Assembly: GCF_002967715.1 (NCBI RefSeq)
Contig: NZ_PUIA01000038.1
Location: forward strand, 124,001 to 188,000
Direction: 5' to 3'
Origin: Blastopirellula marina
GTDB lineage: Bacteria; Planctomycetota; Planctomycetia; Pirellulales; Pirellulaceae
DNA: 64,000 bases
Under the pieces are notes generated by a model. That model saw only the letters and a program-made list of their open reading frames with translations, did no database searches and was not told the origin of the DNA. Shown piece after piece: positions 9,052 through 17,278 of this stretch (position 1 is its first letter; every line of letters starts with the position of its first letter). A program made the translations under genes and the position numbers.

Positions 9052-9516
9052 ATGGAATCCGCAGTTGATTTTCCCGGCAGTTTTCGCATTCATGTCGCAT
9101 TGAATGTCTCGAATCTGGAGGCATCGCAGAAGTTCTACGAAATGCTTCTGGGAACAGCCCCCAGCAAAGTGCGTCCCCGGTACGCGAAATTCGAACCAAC
9201 CGATCCCTCGGTGAACCTTTCGTTGAACGAGATTGACGAGCCGTTTCAAGTCGAGCAAGGTTCTGCTCACTTTGGCATTCAGGTTAAATCGATTGCCGAA
9301 GTACATGCCGCGGCCGAGCGGTTTCAAGCGGCGGGGTACAAGGTAATGCACGAAGAAGCGACGACCTGTTGCTATGCCGTGCAGGATAAGGTTTGGGTCG
9401 CCGACCCAGATGGACACAAGTGGGAAGTCTTCGTGGTCATGAATGCTGACGCGAAGGACGAACTGTATGAACAGTCAGGCTGCTGCAGTCCCAACTTGTC
9501 GCAGATTCAATTGTAA
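9052..9516 (+). CDS. arsI: ArsI/CadI-type dioxygenase (C-As lyase candidate)
   Basis: 154-residue vicinal-oxygen-chelate (glyoxalase-fold) protein. The metal ligands appear as His14 (RIHVALNV), His73 (SAHFGIQV) and Glu125 (KWEVFVV). The adjacent Cys106-Cys107 in TTCCYAVQDKVWVADPDG is the signature that binds trivalent organoarsenicals in ArsI. A second cysteine pair, Cys144-Cys145, sits near the C-terminus. ArsI enzymes split the carbon-arsenic bond of methylarsenite; the related CadI proteins are cadmium-induced, so substrate is not certain. It starts one base after the arsC stop and closes the operon before a strong terminator. Confidence 0.88.
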   Translation: MESAVDFPGSFRIHVALNVSNLEASQKFYEMLLGTAPSKVRPRYAKFEPTDPSVNLSLNEIDEPFQVEQGSAHFGIQVKSIAEVHAAAERFQAAGYKVMHEEATTCCYAVQDKVWVADPDGHKWEVFVVMNADAKDELYEQSGCCSPNLSQIQL

Positions 9517-9530
9517 GCATTGAAATCAAG

Positions 9531-9567
9531 ACAGCCTGATGAACTCCATCAGGCTGTTGGCTTTTCT
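9531..9567 (+). terminator. Terminator of the ars operon
   Basis: A perfect 11-bp stem (9531-9541 with 9547-9557, ACAGCCTGATG/CATCAGGCTGT) with a 5-nt loop is followed by a T-rich run. It sits 15 bp after the arsI stop and just before the convergent gene ending at 9579, so it may serve both strands. Confidence 0.9.
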
Positions 9568-9578
9568 TGGGTCAGCTG

Positions 9579-9839
9579 CTATTTAGCTTTCCCGCTGATT
9601 AAAACGCGGTAGATAGCCAGAACGACCATCGATCCCAGGATTGCGACACCAAAGCTATATAGGTTGAAGCCGGTGACGGTGCCGTATCCCAGTTGGGTCA
9701 TGATGAAACCACCCACGATGGCTCCAATGACACCAATGATGATGGTGACAATGCAGCCTCCCGGGTCGTCTCCGGGAAAGAGAAACTTAGCCAAAGCCCC
9801 GGCAATCAGGCCGAACACGATCCAGGAAATAATGCCCAT
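9579..9839 (-). CDS. GlsB/YeaQ/YmgE-family small membrane protein
   Basis: 86 residues, nearly all hydrophobic, with three predicted membrane helices. The N-terminal MGIISWIVFGLIAGALAKF, then GGCIVTIIIGVIGAIVGGF with the glycine-rich turn, is the family hallmark (formerly called transglycosylase-associated protein). Members are stress-induced in many bacteria; the biochemical role is unknown. It is a single gene facing the ars operon tail to tail. Confidence 0.88.
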   Translation of the reverse strand: MGIISWIVFGLIAGALAKFLFPGDDPGGCIVTIIIGVIGAIVGGFIMTQLGYGTVTGFNLYSFGVAILGSMVVLAIYRVLISGKAK

Positions 9840-9913
9840 GGTTGTTGCTCCCTTTGCAATAGGCGTGGTTCAATTCACTTACCCGTAATGCATAAAGCGT
9901 GCCAACATTGGGC

Positions 9914-10771
9914 CTAGGGGCCTGCCTGGTTGGAGGAAGGAAGATGCTTGCTGAAGGTCATTTGTCCAAACAGCCATAGCACGAATTTGCTTGGCATCCA
10001 CATCAAGGCCCGCTCGGCCAGCAGACGCATGTGATCGGCTGCGACCATCTGACCACGAAAGTGGGCCTCTTTCATGCGAATGGTTTCCCCGAGTTGTTTT
10101 TTGAGCTTGGTGCTCTTCATACCTTCGGGGTGAACGCGATAGCGAACCAGCGGTTCGGGGTAGTTCTCAAACTTCGCACCTGCTTTGGCCAGGCGGCACC
10201 AAAGATCATAGTCTTCCACATAAAAGTCTTTGTGGTATCCACCTAACTTCATGACCGCTTCGCGCCGGAACATCACAACAGGCTGTGCGATGGGGCAATA
10301 TCGGCGGAGTGCTCGGACAATATCCTCATGCTTGCGAGGGTAGTCGCGATAGCCGAGATGAGTGCCGTTATCGTCGATGATGTTTAACGTGCTTCCTAGA
10401 ACGACCAGGTCTGGGTCGTTGTCAAAGCACTGGACCTGAGTCGCAACGCGATGCGGTTCCCAAATATCGTCCGCATCCCCCCGCGCGATCAGATCCGCCG
10501 TAGCCAGGCCTAGTCCTTTGTTGAGTTGATCAGGCAAACTGGTTCGCTGCTCGTTACGGATATGGGTGAGCCGGTCATCTTTTAAGTGGCCTACCATCTC
10601 ACGACCGTCACGTTCTGAGGGATCTTCAATCAAGATGATCTGTAGATTCTGATAGGTCTGCGCGAGAATGCTTTCGACTACTTCAGGAAAGTGCTTGGGG
10701 TGAGGATTCCAGACGCCCATGACAACAGAAACCAAGGGCTGCTGGGGCGAAGAACAAGGGTGCTCTGACAT
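9914..10771 (-). CDS. Family 2 glycosyltransferase
   Basis: 285-residue GT-A fold enzyme. The nucleotide-binding start is PLVSVVMGVWNP, followed by the SILAQTYQNLQIILIEDPS strand-helix-strand, the metal-binding RGDADDIW (DxD motif) near residue 98, and the acceptor-side EDYDLWCRL near 195. It transfers a sugar from a nucleotide donor, probably for surface polysaccharide, but the substrate cannot be named. The first strand carries WN where most family members have YN. No signal peptide; the C-terminal 70 residues include hydrophobic and basic stretches that could touch the membrane. No other polysaccharide genes are nearby. Confidence 0.88.
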   Translation of the reverse strand: MSEHPCSSPQQPLVSVVMGVWNPHPKHFPEVVESILAQTYQNLQIILIEDPSERDGREMVGHLKDDRLTHIRNEQRTSLPDQLNKGLGLATADLIARGDADDIWEPHRVATQVQCFDNDPDLVVLGSTLNIIDDNGTHLGYRDYPRKHEDIVRALRRYCPIAQPVVMFRREAVMKLGGYHKDFYVEDYDLWCRLAKAGAKFENYPEPLVRYRVHPEGMKSTKLKKQLGETIRMKEAHFRGQMVAADHMRLLAERALMWMPSKFVLWLFGQMTFSKHLPSSNQAGP

Positions 10772-11176
10772 AATGGCCTGGGTTACCGAGCATAATGAAG
10801 AATCGACCTATTCCCTGAGTATAAATTCGCCCAACTCTCTCGAAACGTCCTAGATGGTTAGCGTTTCATGAAGTTCTCTGTCGCTGACCACTGGGAGTCA
10901 TTCGGCACGGTAAGCCCTGCTGGGAATTCGTATTAGTGGGGATTTCGATCAGGCAAATCAGGCAAGATATCGCCATGTCGTCGATATCGGGACCGCATCG
11001 CGAGTGTCTTTAGCCCAGTTAACGGGTATGTAACTCGCCTTAGTTGTTTTGATTCACCTTGGGTCGCATTGGCAGATAAGGCAACGCAAGTCGGGAGACA
11101 AGGCGGATTGATCCACCTTATCTTTGGGCTACCATAATAGAACCTCAAAAACCCCTGCCTTTTTGGAGTTCTCCCT
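10772..11176. other. Divergent intergenic region with an inverted repeat
   Basis: 405 bases between two divergently transcribed genes. No gene is supported. An 8-bp inverted repeat (AGATAAGG at 11074-11081 and CCTTATCT at 11116-11123) lies 54 bp before the FAD oxidoreductase start and could be a leader hairpin or operator. Promoters for both neighbours must be here, but none stands out. Confidence 0.4.
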
Positions 11177-13243
11177 GTGATTCGATGTCTTGCCGCGTTT
11201 GCTATTGCGTTGTCTACCATGGCAACTTCGCTAGTCGCTGCCCCTCAAGATTACGACGTTGTCATTTATGGGGGAACCTCGGCTGCCATTACCGCTGCCG
11301 TGCAAGCCAAGAAAATGGGAAAGACGGTCGTTATCGTTTCGCCAGACAAGCATCTCGGTGGTCTCTCCAGCGGCGGCTTGGGATGGACAGACAGTGGCGA
11401 CAAAAACGCTATCGGCGGGCTATCGCTCGACTTCTACGAGCGTGTCAAAAAGCACTACGACCAAGATAGTGCTTGGCGTCAGCAAAAGCCTGAACAGTAC
11501 AGTCGCTATCGCGCGAATGACAACGCGATGTGGGTTTTCGAACCCCACGTAGCCGAAAAGGTGTTCGAGCAACTGGTCGACGAGTACAAGATACCTGTCG
11601 TCCGCGATCAGTGGCTCGATCGTAAGAATGGTGTAAAGAAGGTCGACGGCAAGATCGTCAGCATTACGACCCTCGATGGGAATACCTACACCGGAAAGAT
11701 TTTCCTCGATACGACTTACGAAGGAGACCTGATGGCTGCGGCCGGCGTTTCGTATCACGTCGGTCGTGAGTCGAACGATGTTTATGGTGAAACGATCAAT
11801 GGGGTGCAAGCTACCCGGGCTCATAGCCATCAATTCGAATACCCAACCGATCCGTATGTGGTAGAAGGGGATCCGAGTAGCGGGCTGTTGCCACGCATTT
11901 CTACTGCGAAGCCAGGACCCGATGGAAGTGGCGACGACAAGATTCAGGCCTACTGTTTCCGCATGTGTTTGACCACGGCGGCTGACAACCAGGTCAAGTT
12001 CCCCAAGCCAGAAGGTTACGATCCAAAGCAATACGCTTTACTGGCTCGTTACCTCAAGGGTGGCTGGAAGGGTGTCTTCAACAAGTTCGATCCGGCTCCT
12101 AACTTCAAGACCGATACAAACAACCATGGGGCGTTCTCGACCGACAATATTGGGATGAACTACGACTATCCGGAAGCCTCGTACGAGCGTCGCAAGGAAA
12201 TCATTCAAGAGCACGAAACGTATCAGAAGGGCTGGCTCTACTTTATTGCCAACGATCCTTCTATCCCCCAGGATATTCAGGATCGGATGAACAAGTGGGG
12301 CTTGGCCAAGGATGAATTCGTCGACAACGGCAACTGGCCGCATCAGATCTACGTCCGCGAAGCTCGACGAATGGTTGGCCCGGTTGTGATGTGCGAGCCG
12401 ATGCTGCGAGCCCAGGTACCCACGCCCAAGAGTATTGGGATGGGTTCCTATAACATGGACTCGCATAACGTTCAGCGGTATGTCACGGATAAGGGACATG
12501 TCCGCAACGAAGGGGATATCCAGATCAGCCCAGGCGGCCCTTACCCGATCAGCTATGACAGTGTGACGCCGAAGAAAGAGGAATGCACGAACCTGTTGGT
12601 ACCGGTCTGCGTTTCTTCATCGCACATTGCCTACGGTTCGATCCGGATGGAGCCTGTCTTCATGATCCTCGGGCAATCGGCTGCCACCGCGGCTTGTATG
12701 GCCATCGACCAGAAGATCGCTGTCCAGGATATTGAATATGCTGAACTGAGCGATCGACTGTTGAAGGATGGACAGGTTCTGCAAATGGAACGTAAGCCTT
12801 CCTATCCCAAGCAGGTGATTGATCCAAAGAAGCTGGAAGGTGTTGTGGTCGACGACACGCAGGCCAAGAAGACGGGCGAGTGGCCCGTCAGCAGCTCGGT
12901 TTCGGGATATGTTGGAACCGGCTATGTCCACGATGATAACAAAGGGCAAGGCAAAAAGTCGATTGCCTTTGAGGTTTCGAAACTGGAAGCTGGCAAGTAT
13001 GACGTCCGCATTGCCTATTCCAGCAATCCGAATCGGGCCTCGAACGTGCCGGTAACGGTCACCTCGCAAGGGAAGCAGGTCTACTCGGGGACGATCAATC
13101 AGAAGAAGACACCTAGTGTCGACAAGGTCTTTGTCTCGCTGGGCAAGTTCGATCTGAGTGGTGAGACGGTGATCACGCTCACCAATGAAGGCGTCAACGG
13201 CTACGTCGTTGCTGATGCGGTAGTGCTTGTACCTGTTCCCTAG
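11177..13243 (+). CDS. Secreted FAD-dependent oxidoreductase with golvesin-like C-terminal domain
   Basis: 688 residues. A signal peptide ends near AAP at residue 23. The Rossmann FAD-binding start YDVVIYGGTSAAITAAVQAK is followed by the GGLSSGGLGWTDSG motif of the PF12831-type FAD oxidoreductases common in planctomycetes and Bacteroidetes. From about residue 555 a separate beta-sandwich follows (VVDDTQAKKTGEWPVSSSV, then SGYVGTGYVHD) resembling golvesin/xanthan-lyase C-terminal domains, which bind or present polymers. The start is a GTG with GGAG 8 bases upstream. Export of a flavoprotein with a carbohydrate-type domain points to polysaccharide processing, but the reaction is unknown. The EEP gene follows 2 bp after its stop. 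Confidence 0.82.
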   Translation: MIRCLAAFAIALSTMATSLVAAPQDYDVVIYGGTSAAITAAVQAKKMGKTVVIVSPDKHLGGLSSGGLGWTDSGDKNAIGGLSLDFYERVKKHYDQDSAWRQQKPEQYSRYRANDNAMWVFEPHVAEKVFEQLVDEYKIPVVRDQWLDRKNGVKKVDGKIVSITTLDGNTYTGKIFLDTTYEGDLMAAAGVSYHVGRESNDVYGETINGVQATRAHSHQFEYPTDPYVVEGDPSSGLLPRISTAKPGPDGSGDDKIQAYCFRMCLTTAADNQVKFPKPEGYDPKQYALLARYLKGGWKGVFNKFDPAPNFKTDTNNHGAFSTDNIGMNYDYPEASYERRKEIIQEHETYQKGWLYFIANDPSIPQDIQDRMNKWGLAKDEFVDNGNWPHQIYVREARRMVGPVVMCEPMLRAQVPTPKSIGMGSYNMDSHNVQRYVTDKGHVRNEGDIQISPGGPYPISYDSVTPKKEECTNLLVPVCVSSSHIAYGSIRMEPVFMILGQSAATAACMAIDQKIAVQDIEYAELSDRLLKDGQVLQMERKPSYPKQVIDPKKLEGVVVDDTQAKKTGEWPVSSSVSGYVGTGYVHDDNKGQGKKSIAFEVSKLEAGKYDVRIAYSSNPNRASNVPVTVTSQGKQVYSGTINQKKTPSVDKVFVSLGKFDLSGETVITLTNEGVNGYVVADAVVLVPVP

Positions 13244-13245
13244 AT

Positions 13246-14058
13246 GTGAAACGTTCGATGCCTGCTTTGCAAACCTATCTTCTTATACTGCTGACGCTTG
13301 GTGTTGCGTCAGCGGCGATCGCGGAAGAGCCAACACGGATCCGGGTTGTCAGCTACAACATTCACCACGGTGAAGGAACTGACGGAAAGCTCGACCTCTC
13401 GCGCATCGCGCAAGTCTTAAGCGATGCCCAGCCTGATATTATTGTTCTGCAGGAAGTCGACCAAAACACCCAGCGGACGGGCAACATCGATCAGGCAGCC
13501 GAGCTCGCCAAACTGCTAAAGATGAACTATGTCTTTGGAGGGAACATTGATCTCCAAGGGGGGCATTACGGCAACGCCGTTTTGACCCGGTATGCTTCCA
13601 TCTCTGCCAGAAATCATCGTCTTCCGTCGCTGGCAGGCGGCGAACAACGCGGGGTCATGGAGGCCGATATCACGCTACCGGGGCTCAAGCAACCGCTGAA
13701 AGTCCTGGCCACTCATTTCGACTATCGGCCTGACGACCAGGAGCGTATTGCTTCGAGCGAGACGATTGCTCAATTGATTCAAGACTGGGGCGAGCGCCCT
13801 GCCCTGTTGGCCGGCGACTTGAATGCGGTGCCAGAGAGTAAAACGCTTGCGCTGCTGGAACAAAAGTGGACACGATCCAATCGAGAGATTCTTCCTACGA
13901 TTCCCAGTGGAAAACCGACTCGGCAAATCGATTACATCCTGCTTCGTCCCCAGCAGGGGTGGAAGGTCGTCGAGTGCCGTGTGCTCGACGCGCCTGTTGC
14001 TTCGGACCATCTCGGCATTCTCGCCGTTATTGAGTGGAGCGGTACTTCTGCGAATTAG
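13246..14058 (+). CDS. Secreted endonuclease/exonuclease/phosphatase-family hydrolase
   Basis: 270 residues with a signal peptide (cleavage near AIAEE, residue 27). The EEP fold is clear: RVVSYNIHHGEG, then IIVLQEVD (metal-binding Glu), the GDLNAVPES motif (Asp and Asn), and the closing RQIDYILL and SDHLGILAVI (catalytic Asp-His). Such enzymes cleave phosphodiester bonds in nucleic acids, phospholipids or sugar phosphates. The start is GTG at 13246, two bases after the stop of the preceding oxidoreductase, so the two genes form an operon and both products are exported. Confidence 0.88.
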   Translation: MKRSMPALQTYLLILLTLGVASAAIAEEPTRIRVVSYNIHHGEGTDGKLDLSRIAQVLSDAQPDIIVLQEVDQNTQRTGNIDQAAELAKLLKMNYVFGGNIDLQGGHYGNAVLTRYASISARNHRLPSLAGGEQRGVMEADITLPGLKQPLKVLATHFDYRPDDQERIASSETIAQLIQDWGERPALLAGDLNAVPESKTLALLEQKWTRSNREILPTIPSGKPTRQIDYILLRPQQGWKVVECRVLDAPVASDHLGILAVIEWSGTSAN

Positions 14059-14433
14059 CGTCCACTCGCCTCAAGGGATTTACTTGAACGTGGCACCAAC
14101 ACGAATGAAACGACTCTAAACAGGTCTTTTCTTGGTCTTAGTGTTGCGGCTGCCCGCATCAGCAAAAATTAACAGTGTCACCGGATTTATTTCTAATCTC
14201 TGTATTGCGCAGAAGACTCTCTCTTATGCAACAAAGTTGACCCCCAAAGGGCGAGGGCAAAAAGCGGCCATTATTTAGATTCGGTGAATTGTCCACGGCC
14301 TGCGGAAAAAGCGATTGTGGATTCATCTCGTTCCATTTCTATTACCGTCATCGCAATCGGAACGGTAGCGATCACTAAGAGGTTTAGTGGAATCGTTGAA
14401 TTATAACGCTTTAATTAATTAAGAGTGAGGCAG
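14059..14433. other. Intergenic region before the DUF1559 gene
   Basis: 375 bases without a supported gene. The last 30 bases are AT-rich (TTAATTAATTAAG run) and end in a GAGTGAGG ribosome-binding site. I see no clear terminator for the preceding gene and no convincing promoter boxes. Confidence 0.4.
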
Positions 14434-15414
14434 ATGAGTTATCCAATCACACGTCGAGCGGAAGCCGGGCGAAATGGTTTTACTCTGGTGGAACTATTGG
14501 TGGTGATCGCGATCATCGGGGTTTTAATTGCTCTGCTTTTGCCGGCCGTGCAACAAGCCCGCGAAGCGGCCCGCAGAATGCAGTGCCAGAACAACCTGAA
14601 GCAAATCGGACTGGCGCTTCACAACTATCACGACACATTTCTGAGTCTGTCCGCCGCCAACCAAGGGATGCCTAATTCGGCTGGTACGAACTACAGCGGG
14701 CACGGCTGGACGTGGCACTCAAACATTTTGCCGTTCCTCGAACAAAAGACGTTGTATGATGCAATCCAGGGGTCAGATGGGTTTGGCAACGAATCGGGCA
14801 GCACAACCTCTGGAAAGGCACTGATTGCTCTGGAGACCGACGTGATGGCATTCTGGTGCCCCTCGCAGCCAGACGTCCGCAATGGTGCACAGAAGTATGC
14901 GGTCGCAGACCAGCCATCCAATTACAACGGCAACATGGGTACCCGAATCGGAAATGGCAACGATGATTGTATCTGCACAGGCGTAGCCGATCTCAACGAC
15001 ATGAAAACAGATCCTTGGGGCTGCATGAATGGCAACGGGATCTTCTACGTCGACAGCCGGACTCGGTTTGCTGACGTGCGTGACGGTCTCTCCAACACGA
15101 TCTTCGTGAGTGAGGTTCCCGACACGGGCGGTGATACCATCGGCCAATTTAGCAGCGGCTGCGACCGACATGCTATGTTCTCGGGTGGTGCTGACGGCAA
15201 TCCACCTAACGAGATGACGGAATACTTGATCGCCGCTGAAAGCAACGATCCGATCAATGGCGGCTCGGAAGAAGCGGCCGGTAGCTGGCATGCCGGTGGG
15301 GCTCAGTTCCTCATGGGTGACGGAAGCGTCCGTTTCCTTTCGGAAAACATGGACATGCCGACCTACCAGGGGCTTAGCACCCGTGCCGAAGGTGAAGTCC
15401 TGGGCGATTTCTAA
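14434..15414 (+). CDS. DUF1559 prepilin-like protein
   Basis: 326 residues. The N-terminus has a type III (prepilin) signal: basic leader, then [20 protein letters not shown], the substrate of PilD-type peptidase, followed by [17 protein letters not shown]. The C-terminal part ends in [19 protein letters not shown], the H-x-G-x-x-F/N-x-x-x-x-DGSV motif that defines DUF1559. This family is massively expanded in planctomycetes and its role is unknown; pseudopilin or surface fibre subunits are the usual guess. The ATG at 14434 is preferred over an in-frame GTG at 14425 because GAGG lies just before it. Confidence 0.93.
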   Translation: MSYPITRRAEAGRNGFTLVELLVVIAIIGVLIALLLPAVQQAREAARRMQCQNNLKQIGLALHNYHDTFLSLSAANQGMPNSAGTNYSGHGWTWHSNILPFLEQKTLYDAIQGSDGFGNESGSTTSGKALIALETDVMAFWCPSQPDVRNGAQKYAVADQPSNYNGNMGTRIGNGNDDCICTGVADLNDMKTDPWGCMNGNGIFYVDSRTRFADVRDGLSNTIFVSEVPDTGGDTIGQFSSGCDRHAMFSGGADGNPPNEMTEYLIAAESNDPINGGSEEAAGSWHAGGAQFLMGDGSVRFLSENMDMPTYQGLSTRAEGEVLGDF

Positions 15415-15436
15415 TCCCCGGAATTCATTGCAAACA

Positions 15437-15468
15437 GGCCGCGTCGCCAATTATGCGGCGGCACGGCC
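15437..15468 (+). terminator. GC-rich hairpin between DUF1559 gene and lipoprotein gene
   Basis: GGCCGCGTCGCC at 15437-15448 pairs with GGCGGCACGGCC at 15457-15468 at 10 of 12 Watson-Crick positions plus one wobble. There is no T-run, so it is more likely an mRNA processing or stability element, or partial attenuator, than a full terminator. Confidence 0.4.
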
Positions 15469-15517
15469 ACCAAGCTGAAGATTTCATCCCATTCAAGCCA
15501 TACTACGGAGTTGTACA

Positions 15518-15985
15518 GTGAAGTCGAAACAAGCTGGTCACCTGGTGCTGGCCTTGACGGTAATGCTGCTATGTCTGACAGGCTGTGGTGGATCTAGCGA
15601 TCAGCCAGACTTGGGTCAGGTGCACGGAACCATCACGTTCGACGGGAAGCCGCTGAGCGGTGTTGTCGTCGTCTTTCAACCTGATAGCGGCCGTCCGGCC
15701 CGCGGTCGCACCGATGCTGAAGGGAAGTACGAACTGACCTACATTCGCCAGACGCGCGGAGCTAAGGTCGGCCACAATCGTGTGGAAGTCGCACCGAGCG
15801 AAGAGGAAGATGACTCTGCCGACGCTGAAGCAGATACGGAAACTGTCAGCAACAAGCGACCTGGCAAGTTCAAATCCGGTAAGCCGAAAATTCCTGCTCG
15901 CTACAACATCAAGAGTGAGTTGGAAGCCGACGTCCAACCAGGCAACAACACTTTTGACTTTGAACTTACTAGTTCTAGCAAGTAA
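15518..15985 (+). CDS. Small carboxypeptidase-regulatory-like lipoprotein
   Basis: 155 residues. A lipoprotein signal peptide ends in LTGCGG, with the acylated Cys at about residue 23. The body starts VHGTITFDGKPLSGVVVVF and continues with GRTDAEGKYELTYI, the pattern of the transthyretin-like regulatory domain of carboxypeptidases. An acidic loop (EEEDDSADAEADTE) and a basic stretch follow. In planctomycetes such lipoproteins regularly follow DUF1559 genes, as here, suggesting they work with the pseudopilin-like protein at the surface. The start is GTG with ACGGAG upstream. Confidence 0.88.
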   Translation: MKSKQAGHLVLALTVMLLCLTGCGGSSDQPDLGQVHGTITFDGKPLSGVVVVFQPDSGRPARGRTDAEGKYELTYIRQTRGAKVGHNRVEVAPSEEEDDSADAEADTETVSNKRPGKFKSGKPKIPARYNIKSELEADVQPGNNTFDFELTSSSK

Positions 15986-16007
15986 GCATTGTCAACTCGA
16001 TTGAGCG

Positions 16008-16038
16008 AAAAGGCTTGCCACACTAGCAAGCCTTTTTT
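16008..16038 (+). terminator. Terminator after the lipoprotein gene
   Basis: An 11-bp perfect stem (16008-16018 with 16026-16036, AAAAGGCTTGC/GCAAGCCTTTT) with a 7-nt loop, extended by two more T. Placed 23 bp after the stop codon. Confidence 0.92.
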
Positions 16039-16073
16039 CATGCGCTGGGTCGATCGGCTACAATCACTTGAAA

Positions 16074-16140
16074 GTACCAGTCGCCGTTTGCTTGGGCGTT
16101 AGCCGCCGTTCTACGGGACGCTTGGCCCCTTGGCTGGTAC
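16074..16140. repeat. Inverted repeat bracketing a GC-rich 53-bp segment
   Basis: GTACCAG at 16074-16080 faces CTGGTAC at 16134-16140. The intervening segment is GC-rich and itself has partly complementary stretches (TTGGGCGTTAGCC against CTTGGCCCCTTGG). It looks like a folded intergenic element, perhaps a dispersed repeat, but only one copy is in the window. Identity unknown. Confidence 0.35.
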
Positions 16141-16232
16141 ACAACCCCGCCGAGGCTCCGAGCCTATGACAGGTGCGTCCTTTGGCTGCGTCTTCCTGGT
16201 TCGCCCGTTACAATGAGCAACCGGAGGTAGTA

Positions 16233-16667
16233 ATGAAAACACTGACAAAAGAACTTTGGATGGATGTGCCCAAGCGTCGGGCGATCATTTCGATTCATAA
16301 CGAGGTCGAGCAACTGGTTGCCGAGAGCGGCATAACCGATGGGTTGATACTCGTAAACGCAATGCACATCACGGCCAGCGTCTTCATCAACGACAACGAA
16401 AGCGGCCTGCACCAGGACTACGACCGTTGGCTGGAAGAACTTGTCCCCTTCAATCCCGGCACCGACCCGGCTAGCGGCGGCTACCTGCACAACCGCACCG
16501 GCGAAGACAACGCCGATGCCCACCATAAACGGCAAATCATGGGGCGCGAGGTGGTGGTGGCTATCACCAAAGGCAAGCTGCACCTGGGACCGTGGGAGCA
16601 CATCTTCTACTACGAGTTTGATGGGCGACGGCGGAAGCGGATCTTGGTCAAGATTATTGGGGAGTGA
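16233..16667 (+). CDS. YjbQ-family protein, intact copy
   Basis: 144 residues, normal for the YjbQ/UPF0047 family. Key features are [20 protein letters not shown], the HHKRQIMG segment holding conserved histidines, and [18 protein letters not shown]. YjbQ of E. coli shows weak thiamine-phosphate synthase activity and can rescue thiamine auxotrophs when overproduced; its true role is unsettled. The ATG at 16233 has GGAGG six bases upstream; the frame is open further upstream without a credible start. A second, broken copy lies 600 bp downstream. The 75-residue gene that follows starts three bases after this stop. Confidence 0.9.
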   Translation: MKTLTKELWMDVPKRRAIISIHNEVEQLVAESGITDGLILVNAMHITASVFINDNESGLHQDYDRWLEELVPFNPGTDPASGGYLHNRTGEDNADAHHKRQIMGREVVVAITKGKLHLGPWEHIFYYEFDGRRRKRILVKIIGE

Positions 16668-16670
16668 GCG

Positions 16671-16898
16671 ATGCCTGGCGGAAAACCTGGCGACCATCCG
16701 TTGACGGACCTTCTTGTGCATGGCATACGTGCATTTCCGCCTGACATGGAGGAGATGATTCGTCGGTTGCACAATGCGAACCGGAAGGCCTTTGATGAGC
16801 CTGAAGCATTGCAGTTGCTCTGCCAATGGGAGAATGGTGAGAATTTGGATGAAGGACGAAAGTGGCTTCGCCGTCGGCTTGGCATCCAAGATACCTAG
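16671..16898 (+). CDS. Small hypothetical protein coupled to YjbQ
   Basis: 75 residues, charged, without signal peptide. It reads as two helices with a conserved-looking middle (HNANRKAFDEPEALQLLCQW) and a basic end (RKWLRRRLGI). The GGGGAGTGAG before the ATG overlaps the YjbQ stop, so translation is probably coupled. No family recognised. Real by position and codon pattern; function unknown. Confidence 0.55.
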   Translation: MPGGKPGDHPLTDLLVHGIRAFPPDMEEMIRRLHNANRKAFDEPEALQLLCQWENGENLDEGRKWLRRRLGIQDT

Positions 16899-16915
16899 CA
16901 TTTTTCTCTCCTTGT

Positions 16916-16966
16916 CGTTCCCGAAACCATGAAAGGCAGTGTGTTAAACAATGTGTTTCGGGAACG
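16916..16966. repeat. 12-bp inverted repeat at the left edge of the second YjbQ copy
   Basis: CGTTCCCGAAAC at 16916-16927 is the exact reverse complement of GTTTCGGGAACG at 16955-16966, with 27 bases between. The right arm overlaps the point (16963) where similarity to the intact YjbQ gene begins. No T-run follows, so it is not a standard terminator. It may mark the rearrangement that removed the start of the copy. Confidence 0.6.
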
Positions 16967-17274
16967 CGATGCACATCACGGCGAGCGTCTTCATCAACGA
17001 CAACGAAAGCGGCCTTCACCAGGACTAGGACCGCTGGCTGGAAGAGCTCGTCCCCTTCAACCCTGGCACCGATCCGGCTAGCGGCGGCTGCCTGCACAAC
17101 CGCACCGGCGAAGACAATGCCGACGCTCACCATAAGCGGCAAGTCATGGGGCGTGAGGTGGTGGTGGCGATTACCAAAGGCAAGCTGCACCTGGGACCGT
17201 GGGAGCATATCTTTTACTACGAGTTTGATGGGCGACGGCGGAAGCGGGTGTTATTGAAGGTGATCGGAGAGTGA
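16963..17274 (+). pseudogene. YjbQ second copy, 5'-truncated with a nonsense codon
   Basis: From 16963 the sequence matches the intact YjbQ gene from its position 16356 to the stop. The first 43 codons are missing. At 17026-17028 a TAG replaces the TAC for tyrosine in the ...HQDYDRW... segment. Otherwise the frame is intact to the TGA at 17272-17274. Besides the nonsense change the encoded differences are few (Tyr to Cys in GGYLHN, and several Ile/Val/Leu swaps), while many third positions differ. So the copy diverged under purifying selection and broke recently. It is followed four bases later by an intact small gene. Confidence 0.85.
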
Positions 17275-17278
17275 TGCG

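Noticed and set aside
10933-11220. Minus-strand 95-codon frame upstream of the FAD oxidoreductase
   Set aside because: It has no ribosome-binding site or recognisable similarity and overlaps the signal peptide region of the real gene.
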